The translations under genes were made by a program, and so were the position numbers. From Gracilariopsis chorda (lineage: Eukaryota; Rhodophyta; Florideophyceae; Gracilariales; Gracilariaceae), in NCBI GenBank assembly GCA_003194525.1, contig NBIV01000004.1, positions 496,001-560,000 of the forward strand: a stretch of DNA of 64,000 nucleotides. The letters run 5' to 3'. Every line of letters starts with the position of its first letter. Position 1 is the stretch's first letter. The notes below the pieces were generated by a model. It worked only from the letters and a program-made list of their open reading frames with translations, made no database searches and had not been told where the DNA came from. This document shows positions 55,354-64,000 of the stretch, in pieces.

Positions 55354-57346
55354 ATGCCAAAATACAAAAGTATCGAACAACATCGCTCCACTCATGCATT
55401 ACTCTAGAGTGTCATTCATCTATGGTCATCCGCTCCTATCCACACACAATGGCTCCCGCGTTCTACAGTACAATACCTCCAAATCCAAACCGCTCACTAC
55501 ATGTACCTCCACATTCGCTTCTCCCGATTTGCAAAACAAAGAAAAGTGTTCATCCCTTCCCTTCCCACTTAATTAACTCTATCCAATGTATTACAAACGT
55601 TCCTTCAGTAAAAAGGCACTAGCAAATATTCCAACCATTCAACACAAAAGCTTCCTCCTTACTCCATCCCCTGAATCTATCTTCCTCAACTCCCCCTCAC
55701 AACCGCCATTGAAAACGTATCGTCGTCCCGGCTCACGTACGTGCCTGCGTGCTGTTGTTCAACAATTTGTGATTTTGAGCATGGCTGCTCGATTTTGTTT
55801 CTCCCTTAAATAGTTTTCTACGTTTTGTCACTATCACCCTTCCACACATGAAATCGATAACGTCACACTCTCCACCGCGCACAACATCTAATCACCACAT
55901 GTTCCGCACACAACGTATGACTCCCGCTTCATCTTTCGCGTCTATGTTTTGAAATCATTTCCCATCCTGACACGGCGCTCAGCGGCTGTCTTTTCCATCT
56001 CTCCGTGTTTGCACAGAAAGAAAAGCGAATTGTAAACGGTGCCCACATTTGCACTCGCTTTTGTAAAGAAAAACAATATATACCTATGAAATCCAACGGT
56101 TTTCCTGCGGTGGCGAAACAAACGTAACTGTCGCACATAAACATGTTATCGAAGGCCAGTTCAGCGCATACACCTCTTTCATAAATGCCTCTCACTTTGA
56201 CACCACTATTAATGTACAATTGAGGAGCAAACGGCTGAAGAATGGTCTCAGCCGCCGCAAAGACCCACTTTATGTAGGCAATTACTTCGTGTTGACGGAT
56301 GCGTAGAAGACAGCGCCGCTCTGAATGCGCTAGCTCTGGATACGTCTATATTACCATGGTCACGGCGCCGGTCGTTTTACAACTACTACTGCTTTCTCAC
56401 CGAGTGTCAAAGGCCTCTCATATCGCACCGTGCTAGTGTACACTTCACGAACTGACAATCAATCTGACAAATCTTTCTCTGCCTTCCTAAATTTTCACAC
56501 TTTTCTGTATTATGCACCTTGAACCTAATAAGTATGAACACCATTCCTCCTTGATGTACTAGTCACATGCAAACACTCTCTTCATTCAATTCGTTTGAAA
56601 ATACATGACGTAATCCTATCTAAGCCTTGTGCTGTCAGACAAGGAATGCTTCTGTTCCTATTTCGATGAGGCCAAACATTCCCGTTTCATATCACAGCTA
56701 GATTTTGAAGTAATTCAAGTACGCCTAGATTTGTAGACCTTGACACCAGAAACACAAAATCCGTATGAACACATAGAGCCCAAATTCTTGAGTACGTCCT
56801 GAACATTCTTGCTAGAGAACATTTTGCTAGGTTTCGCTCCTGTCCTAGAGAACCTCATTGCTTTCTACAATGCTGCAGAGATCTCTTCTTGATGTGTTCC
56901 ACCACATTCTGGACCACAGCGACTTCATCATTGGGCAATCGTGCCCTCAGACAATACCCCTACTACTCTTGGTTCGTACTGATGAATTTCAAGTATTACA
57001 TGTCTATCGGGCTCACGAGCGACACAATTTGCCTCCCTGTACTGTTCTACGTACGATAAGCCGATGGGCTTTGGCCCACCCATAGATTTGTTATTTCTTG
57101 TTTAAAACGATCTTCTGTGCAAATCAGAAAGACGAGTTACCAGGAATCATTTTTGTTCGTACCTCTTATGATATGCTGCATAAGGTTTTAGAATGTACTA
57201 GGGCCTTCGTCTATTTCTAGACTTATTCAATGTAGTGTTACGTATGGTAGATTGGTACAATTAACAAGCAATATTACAGTACCCTTTTTCAGTCACATTC
57301 TAACCATAGTCCCTTCCTCCCGCCGCCAATCCGCCCTTGACATTTC
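55354..57346. other. No supportable gene
   Basis: C/A-rich downstream flank of the Tudor-like gene, then AT-rich sequence with short frames only. No motif or repeat was recognised. Confidence 0.35.
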
Positions 57347-58711
57347 ATGCACTTGAGTACTTCAATGAGCTTCCGATGCCATACTTCCTCCACTAATCTA
57401 CTCCCTCCACTTTTCTGTCTCACCCTACTGACGACGGTAAGTTTACAGCTGTCACTCTCAAGCAGGAGAACAGGCAAATACGCTTCATTCTTCTTTGAAC
57501 ATGCTTCTCCAAAATCTCTCGCGACTAGGAACAGGCGTATGGAGAAAAAAGAAATTCCAATTATGCAAGAGTCATTGCAGGCTCTAAAACGAGTTCTTAT
57601 CGATCGTTACGTCTTATGGCATCATTCTACTGTCTCCAAGGTTCGAGAGGGAGAACTCGATGGATCGTCGGTGAGAACTCTGGTATTTGTCGGCAATGAA
57701 GGACGGCATGGACTTGGAGATAGATTACGCGGAATGCTATTTGCGTACCTTGCCGCCGTGTTCTCAAATCGCTTGCTTCTCATCCATTGGCAAGATCCAT
57801 TCCCTTTGTCTACGGTTCTTGTCAACAGCGTCCACTCGAATTATACATATGATGCATCACTGTTTCCTTCTAGAACAAAAGAAGAAGGTGGTGAAGAGGA
57901 TAAGGTATACGTAAAGAAAGCGACTCTCATGGAAATGCATCTCTTCACTGGGATTCACCGAATGCTGGTGTTAGAATGTGAACCAAGGCCAAGTCTTGAT
58001 GACGTATTCAAGGCGATGAGGAAGTTTCCAAGACTGCAAACCTCTATTGCAATGAAGAAAATACTACCGCTTAGAAGACGCCCACATCCAAACCAGTTCT
58101 TTCCTCTGATATTCAAGGCATTATTAAGACCGTCAGCGGCCCTCCGCAAGATGATGGCAGAGATAATCGATAAGCATAACCGGTTTGCTCCATCGCGCCT
58201 ATGGAAGCAAGGTCCGTTAAAGCGGATAGACACCGGCAAGCCGTTCATTTCCGTTCATGCGAGATTGGGATATGGGGTCGCTGAGTACATCAAGAGGTTC
58301 AAGAGTCAAATGTCCGGTCGCACAATGGAGTCCGTTGCCGAATGTATGGCACAGATAGCAATGCGACTAGCGAAACGGGAAAATGTAACCCATCCTCCTC
58401 GTTTCTACTTGGCAACTGACACGGAGCAGTTTCGTCTCATGTTCAAAACAGCTCTGATGAGAATGGATCGTCAAGCAAAGGTGATGTATGGAACATGGGT
58501 TATGAAACACGTAAAAGAAATGCAAGGGCATACCACAGACGATTTGCGTTTGTTCAGGTATACGTTCATGGATTTATACATCATGTCAAAAGGAGAAGCC
58601 ATTTTGAGGAGTAACTCCGGGTTTCCAAACTTAGCGGTATGGATGGGAGGCATTCCGTCGCAGATGGGATTTAACATCAACGATTGCCCATTGGTGCTAC
58701 AGGGAGCTTGA
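57347..58711 (+). CDS. Fucosyltransferase-like type II membrane enzyme
   Basis: A 454-residue intronless frame from ATG 57347. Residues about 18-36 (LLPPLFCLTLLTTVSLQL) form a single N-terminal membrane anchor, typical of Golgi type II glycosyltransferases. GLGDRLRGMLFAYLAAVFSN (about 121-140) resembles the G-x-G-D-R-L-x-G motif of GDP-fucose-dependent enzymes. FISVHARLGYG (about 300-310) sits where relatives have the H-x-R-R-G-D nucleotide-sugar loop. TDDLRLFRYTFMDLYIMSKG and SNSGFPNLAVWMGG (about 397-435) match the conserved C-terminal region, with an acidic pair before and S-G-F after. It would transfer fucose in the secretory pathway; the exact acceptor is unknown. One N-x-T site is visible (NYTY). 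Confidence 0.82.
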   Translation: MHLSTSMSFRCHTSSTNLLPPLFCLTLLTTVSLQLSLSSRRTGKYASFFFEHASPKSLATRNRRMEKKEIPIMQESLQALKRVLIDRYVLWHHSTVSKVREGELDGSSVRTLVFVGNEGRHGLGDRLRGMLFAYLAAVFSNRLLLIHWQDPFPLSTVLVNSVHSNYTYDASLFPSRTKEEGGEEDKVYVKKATLMEMHLFTGIHRMLVLECEPRPSLDDVFKAMRKFPRLQTSIAMKKILPLRRRPHPNQFFPLIFKALLRPSAALRKMMAEIIDKHNRFAPSRLWKQGPLKRIDTGKPFISVHARLGYGVAEYIKRFKSQMSGRTMESVAECMAQIAMRLAKRENVTHPPRFYLATDTEQFRLMFKTALMRMDRQAKVMYGTWVMKHVKEMQGHTTDDLRLFRYTFMDLYIMSKGEAILRSNSGFPNLAVWMGGIPSQMGFNINDCPLVLQGA

Positions 58712-59737
58712 AACATTCTACTGATTATATATCTGAAAAGTTCGGATTCTGTGTTTTCTTAGAGAGGGACTACGTTCTGGGTCTAGAACCCAATTAGAAG
58801 AGACTCAACTGATTTGGCGAACAAAGCGAGCAGTACCTTCGGCACTCTCGAGAGTTCAGCAGGGCAGGTGTGATGGTGAATTACATTCAGCGGTATGGTT
58901 TGCCTTCGATAACTGGGAAAGAGGTCCGACAGCGAAAGCTTTTAGTCCTAGGCCGCAATTAGGCTGCTCATTCACATTGTCGGGGGTATAGTACTAATAG
59001 GTTTTTGCTGTTTGCTTTCCAGTTTTGGTGAAATGCACATTATACTCGACTCTGGGAAGCAGTAGAAGGACCGGGAATAAGAAAAAAGAACGTTGGTTGA
59101 ACATCCACCTGTGATAGCGGTCTCAGCCATGTTGTGCATAATTGATTGCCATCCTCGCTCTGGGCCCAGTTCTAAATTAATAACAAAAAGAAACTTGGTG
59201 CAGCATACAGACGTCACAAAAGCGTATCACAGAGAAGACAGTTGCGGAACAATTGTAAATGGCTGTGCCAGCCATTCTGTGAAACGTGTGGACGTACACG
59301 TTTCACTGAACCTGACAGTCAGCTTATCAATAACGCACCGCCGGCCGCTCTGGCTGACCTCGACGGTCGATCAAGCCGCCAGGGACTATCCCCATGTTTT
59401 AAATGGTAGCATTGCCGAGAATAACACCCTCCCTCGGTTCTTACCGCACTCCCTCTCCCCCATCTCGTTGCCGACACTAACGTACCCCTCGGTGCTCTAT
59501 TGCACTTGTCCCCGGCATTCCACAATATTTGTGCTTTATACTGCTCCTACACCTAAAAATATCCAGTCTCCATATGCGTTTTGCAAAATCATCGTTTCGT
59601 TGTTTCTGCGTTAGTATTGCCTTTTGATCCCGCGCCATAGCTTTTACACTGCGCACTTTACAGCTACACGGGAATCAGAATTTTTGCAAATATTTGAGCT
59701 GCGTGTACTTGCTCTAGTGTATATCGGACAGGTGCGC
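58712..59737. other. No supportable gene
   Basis: Contains frames of up to 173 codons, but the longest (59093-59614, +) begins with TTG and shows no domain. It is the 3' flank of the fucosyltransferase-like gene, up to the PGBD element. Confidence 0.35.
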
Positions 59738-59895
59738 TGACCTCATTTGAGGTCAGCCCAACGGCACGCAAAATTAAAAAAAATTAAAATATGATCCGCA
59801 TGGCACCACATTTCAAATTTTGAACTTGAAACATGGCCAACCGGGTGATCTTTGGACTATAATTACGTGTAGAAGACGACTACTGAGCCATACCA

Positions 59896-59958
59896 GCAGC
59901 TCAGTGGTCGTCAGGTCACATGCGAGCAACAAAACATGAGTTCGAACCTCGCTTAGTT
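59896..59958 (+). other. tRNA-like sequence inside the PGBD element
   Basis: CAGCTCAGTGG is one base off the tRNA A box, and GTTCGAACC about 40 bases later is a perfect B box, with a GAG/CTC T-stem around it. Acceptor and D stems do not pair. It is probably a SINE head or tRNA relic. Confidence 0.35.
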
Positions 59959-60423
59959 TACTTAAATTCCAAAATACCTTCGAAAGCTCGAATAATTCTA
60001 AATCTATTTAAACTCTCAGAAGTTTTATAACATTCACTTGAAAAGCAGAAATAATACGCTGACATCTATTTAGGGGCAGTTTTGTCATAAACTTTAAATA
60101 ATCTAGCAAGTGTAAGTAACGCAGATTAAATAAGTAAGAGGCTAAACGTAAAATGAACTTATTGGAAATTTTTTCATTCAAACATAGATGTTTAATATAA
60201 AAAAAGAAGGTTGACAAGGTTGTAGAAATGTATATAAGCTTGTAAAATTCATTATACCGTATCACTCTTCAATATGTTTCATAAAACAATCTCTATTAGT
60301 ACACATTTCTTGAATAATAGTAAAAACAGGATTAGAAGTGCCAGAGGTTGATACTAAATACATTTTTTCTCTTTATATAAACATTAGAGCCATTTGTCAT
60401 TACTGATAATGCTTTTTTTGATA

Positions 60424-61516
60424 TCATAGATTCAAAATCTCTCCTGTCCGATAGATAGTTTCGGAGAGATGTTTCATAGCATATTCACAAGTAGCATTTC
60501 TGAGAACTCCAGTAAACCTTACACCATTCTCCATTAATGCTTTAGTGGTACTGACAGACGCAAAGAAAGAATCTGCATGTACCAACCTTCCTGATCCAAA
60601 GCATGGTTGCACTAAGCGAAGTAAGACTGCCGTTAAATAGGCGTTATCAGAATCAAAAACTTGTTCCGGAATATTTGCACGCATATTGAGCTCAATTTTC
60701 AGCATTATGCCACTTCGTGCAAAACATAGGCGTTCATTTCAAGACCATTTTCCGGCTTTGTATCTAATGCCGTATAATGTGAAAGCCCGACATCAATCCA
60801 ATTACCGTCTAATCTGTACCATCGTGACATTCTTTCGTCAACAAATACGGCATGTGATGGCGTGACAAAAGACCGACGATGGTCATTGATTGCCTTCACA
60901 GAATCTGATACGAAGGACGAACGGGCGATTCCCTGCTCTTCAGTCACACCATTTCCGCTGATGCATATTGAACTTTTAAGCATTTTTAATATTTTTATGA
61001 GATGGCAAAACCAATATTTGGCTGAGGAATAAACTTAGAAAAAGGCTCGAGGTTTCAAAGACCCCGTCTGTTAGAGAACTCAATGCAAGTCATGAGGATA
61101 AGAATTCCAAAAAAATTGAGCAGTTCTCCCCCTGAAGTCCTCCGAACGACTTTGCTTTCTAACCGAACATTTGTTCTGTTCACTATGAACTGCAAATGCT
61201 GCATAGGGAACATCCAAAGAAAGAAATCTAATGCACTCATGTTTGGAGGAACGTGACGCGGTGAGATAAAATCACTGGCTGGGCCAACCACTTTCCACTG
61301 ATGCATTTGCATACAACCATTCAAGGGACTCAACGTAGTACAGGTTTGCCCCACACGACCATGAATGACAGTTGATTGGACAGGTGCATTTTCGCTTAAT
61401 GAACGTGTTCGTGGCTGCAAAACTTGCATCTGACCTGGTGTCACAAGAGCATCTCCCTCGATATTTTGCCTATTAATGGGTTCAACCTCGGTAATAGGCT
61501 CTTCTGCAGCATTCAC
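60424..61516 (-). pseudogene. PGBD-type (DDE_Tnp_1_7) transposase remnant
   Basis: Pieces in order on the minus strand: 61516-61055 with MSALDFFLWMFPMQHL and GILILMTCIEFSNRRGL; a link reading FSKFIPQPNIGF after a TGA in place of an expected Trp; 60983-60705 with SHAVFVDERMSRWYRL and YTALDTKPENGLEMN; 60705-60424 with LVHADSFFASVSTTKAL and GVRFTGVLRNA. VDE and ADS are the aspartate-containing family motifs. Stop and start overlap by one base at 60705, so the last two pieces differ by one frame. Two more minus-strand frames up to 61934 may be N-terminal sequence but are not recognisable. Confidence 0.78.
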
Positions 61517-61973
61517 GGCTTCTAAACACCGGTACCTAGTTTGAAACTAGATAGAGGTAGAGTTGCTTCTTTTTCTCGGTTCGGTAGACTAAACCTCACA
61601 GTCAGAAAAGTGAGATTTCGATTGTTGGCCTTTCGAATGTCAACATTGAGGACAGAAGCTTGTATCATTGTTGACTTCCATAGAGATCCATAGCAAAGTT
61701 TGCATTCAGCGTCATTTGCAACCACATGAGCACAGCTGTTGACAGTTGTTTCAACAGTTCTGTGAAGATCTGTGGACGGGGCCATTTTGTACGAATGTGG
61801 TTGACGATAGTGCTTGATGTGACAGCTACGACTGTCGGTGAGGTGTTGTGGACATGGTTCAGCACTGCCAGCGTAGGAGACATGATGAAAAGATCAAAGC
61901 GGAAATGTTTTTGGAAAAGTTTTAAGGTTTTCATAAAGTTCTAGAGTAATTAAATTGACCTCATATGAGGTCA

Positions 61974-63567
61974 CCGGTCAGATAGGCACTAGCTACCTTG
62001 GAACTGCACTCCTTTTTGCGGACGTTGCTAGTGCTGTACAGTTCATTTAGATAGGACGTTCCAAATTAAAAGCTCACTCACAGCGTTTCGGAAAGCAATT
62101 TCCCATTTTTGCCGAGCACAGCTCGGAAGTAAGCTCGGAGGTAGTCTCAAATAATCTTGTAACCTTAATAACCATTTTTGCAGAAACGCCAACCATCAGA
62201 ACTCGTCTCACTGAAAGTAAATTTCTCGATATGCAAACCTGGGATAAACGAAAGTGTGATAACCGCACGGAAAAACGGTTTGCACTTTTATTGATTTTTC
62301 GAATGTTTTGGTAATGTACTCATTACATGAACTCGGATCTTTAGTACTCGATTCTAAAAGTAGGACAAAAAAGATTAAATTGGTGGTCAGCCGCAGTACT
62401 AGGCACGAATGACTAATTTGATGTAGTTTTATCTACTTTTATTTATTATTATACACAAATTTGTGTAATGGTTAGTAATTAAGGCGCCAAAAAGTTGCCG
62501 TTGCACCATTATGCCTTTACTAACCAGAGATTGTAATCTAAAAAATTGGCTCCAAACTTCTGCTCTTTTGCATTTTTCTCCTTTCTCTTGAAGAAAAGTA
62601 ACGCAGTTTATGGAACGTCTTTGCTCCCTCCCCGTCTAAAGAACTCCAGTATTGATAAATTTGTTTACATTTTTTGCTGTTCGCGTTTTCATATGGGTTA
62701 CTTACAGGCACTGCCGGTTACCTCCGTCATAAACGTCTTGAATCTCTTTTCTCCTTTTTTTCATCCCTTTGCAGGTTGGCTTTCCTACTGTCTGCAGTCC
62801 ATGTTTGCACGTGCTATGTTAGGTGGGAAGCTTAATTTTCTTCAGGAAACGCACCCACACATACAGCGTTCGCAGATACCCAATTCTGTTTTCAACGTCT
62901 CTGGGCAAGTCGTGACAGGCGGCTGTGGCATTATAGTCAGACTTAAGTGTGCCACATCTGGAAGGGCTCTAACTAACTGGTTTTGACTCTAAGAAGGATA
63001 TAATTAAACCTCTTTCGGTATTCTCCCGTTCACGGGAATTGCATCACAAAAGCAATCTCTACTTCTGCAACCAACCGGATCCATGTTCTTTCTAAAAGAT
63101 GATGACCATTCGTTACCCGGATCCTGTTCGTGAACCTTTTTCAAAAAACTTTCTTTCTCTCTTTTGTTCCTTATTTTCTTCCCTTTTCCTTCTTTTCTCT
63201 CTCTCCCGCTCGTGTAAAGTTGTGGAAAAGTCCATGCCAGACATTGGTGGATAGCGGACAAAGTACAGTAGGCACAGTTCTACTCTACAGGCACGAAACA
63301 AAGCACAGGTGCTCGCAGAGGTCTTGCTTTTCTCTCTGCTGGTTCTCCCTTCTTTTATCCACTTCTATGTGTAAGCTATGGCTGTTCTTATACTACTTGC
63401 TCGCGCCTTTTGGGCGCGTAATGCCCAAGTGCGCTCGCTCTGCATTCTGTCTGCATTTTTTGTTGCTTGGGAGCGTTCTCGGGGACGAGCATTCGTCTCA
63501 TATGCATTATCCGTTTGTTGCTCGTTGCGTAGTCTGCTTTACGATGTGGTGATCGTAAAGGTTGCAA
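61974..63567. other. No supportable gene
   Basis: A 146-codon frame (62546-62986) begins with TTG and has no domain. Pyrimidine-rich tracts near 62750 and 63170-63210 are notable. The right part is probably the R/U5 portion of a minus-strand LTR. Confidence 0.35.
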
Positions 63568-63704
63568 GTAGTAGCTTTACTTTGCATTAAGCATTCAAAG
63601 TAAGCAAAAGCAGTATTAAGTGAACTGGCATGTAGTAGCGTCATGTTGCATTAAGCGTTCATAGTAAGCAATATCAGTATTAAGTGAACTAGCATATTCT
63701 CACA
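63568..63704 (-). repeat. U3 start of a Copia LTR with 64-bp tandem repeats
   Basis: Two imperfect 64-bp direct repeats (63568-63631 and 63632-63695), each with TTGCATTAAGC, AGTAAGCAA and CAGTATTAAGTGAACT. On the minus strand the LTR begins TGTGAGAATATGC at 63704, just after a G-rich purine tract (63705-63714) that follows the pol stop. The far end of the LTR is not identified. Confidence 0.6.
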
Positions 63705-63744
63705 TCCCCCCCGGATCGCTTACAATTATGTTGAAGCGATCTAG

Positions 63745-64000
63745 TTATTGCCATAGTTCGTTATCGACGGCATAGCCAGATTCGACGCTGATGCATAGTA
63801 CGCCACTCGCAAGAATCTCGTTCCACAGTAGCCACGTCTTCCCGTTACGCTTGGTCAAAGCATCTGATGGGTTGCAGTCCCCTGGTATCCATCGCATATG
63901 GTTTAGCTCGTGGTAATCGAAACTGTTTCGGATACGTTGCACAGTTTAGCGGAGGCGATAGTCCCTTGCTTGGTGTAGCGTGCTCACCGTGTCGTGCAGA
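63745..64000 (-). pseudogene. Copia RNase H C-terminus, cut by window edge
   Basis: Minus-strand frame with NHMRWIPGDCNPSDALTKRN, the conserved end of Ty1/Copia RNase H, then WLLWNEILASG and a stop at 63745. Upstream, on the far side of an in-frame TAA at 63948-63946, LHDTVSTLHQARDYRLR continues the domain to the window edge. The stop makes this copy defective as read. The polypurine tract and LTR follow immediately, as expected. Confidence 0.8.

Larger units (their letters stand above)
59738..61973 (-). mobile_element. PGBD/piggyBac-like transposon with palindromic ends
   Basis: A decayed transposase occupies the minus strand. At the left edge is TGACCTCATTTGAGGTCA (59738-59755) and at the right edge TGACCTCATATGAGGTCA (61956-61973): the same 18-bp palindrome, differing at one central base. 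They probably mark or lie near the termini. A TTAA occurs next to the right one (within TAATTAAATT near 61950), but not in the same place on the left, so the exact ends are uncertain. Confidence 0.6.

Noticed and set aside
59093..59614. 173-codon frame as a gene
   Set aside because: It begins with TTG, has no domain, and overlaps equally plausible frames on the other strand.
62546..62986. 146-codon frame as a gene
   Set aside because: TTG start, Phe/Ser/Leu-rich from pyrimidine tracts, no recognised motif.

Overview
The window looks like nuclear DNA from a transposon-rich eukaryote with few, apparently intronless genes. A florideophyte-like red alga is my best guess. That rests on the types of transposable element present (a Copia lineage with a D-E-G protease motif, chromodomain Gypsy elements, hAT, PGBD/piggyBac-like and MULE elements) and on the compact genes. 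It is an inference from family resemblance, not a proven identification. No bacterial operon, rRNA gene or CRISPR array is visible.

Layout. 1-637: the 5' end of a minus-strand Gypsy-type element running off the left edge (Gag remnant, PBS, LTR). 1624-2230: an eroded Tc1/mariner transposase. 3818-6230: a Copia-type element (promoter, Gag, protease, integrase) cut off by a hAT end. 6231-17748: a large nested composite in which two inverted hAT 3' parts flank a full chromodomain Gypsy element (7104-15391) with near-identical LTRs. 17881-20310: a Drosophila-copia-like element with a half-tRNA primer site, itself hit by a solo LTR. 20339-21886: a MULE transposase relic with a SWIM finger. 24536-29528: a complete, apparently very young Gypsy element with indistinguishable LTRs, a 5-bp target duplication and a textbook -1 frameshift signal. 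38253-41616: an old, internally gutted Gypsy element. 42453-42738 and 48035-48345: hairpin-rich solo LTR candidates. 43939-46642: a nearly intact hAT with perfect 8-bp target duplications. 59738-61973: a decayed PGBD-type transposon bracketed by 18-bp palindromes. 63568-64000: the 3' end of another Copia element running off the right edge on the minus strand.

Host genes are sparse. The best supported are a type II membrane fucosyltransferase-like enzyme (57347-58711, +), a small Tudor-like domain protein (54850-55353, +), a three-pass membrane protein with a glycosylated loop (31530-32672, -) and a small secreted cysteine-containing protein (36185-36643, -). Most of the remaining sequence shows no gene I can support.

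The most unusual observations are the inverted hAT/chromovirus composite with mismatched flanks, the slippery site plus hairpin joining gag and pol in the young Gypsy element, the run of near-identical hairpins upstream of a TATA box in a solo LTR, and the matching palindromes at both ends of the PGBD element.
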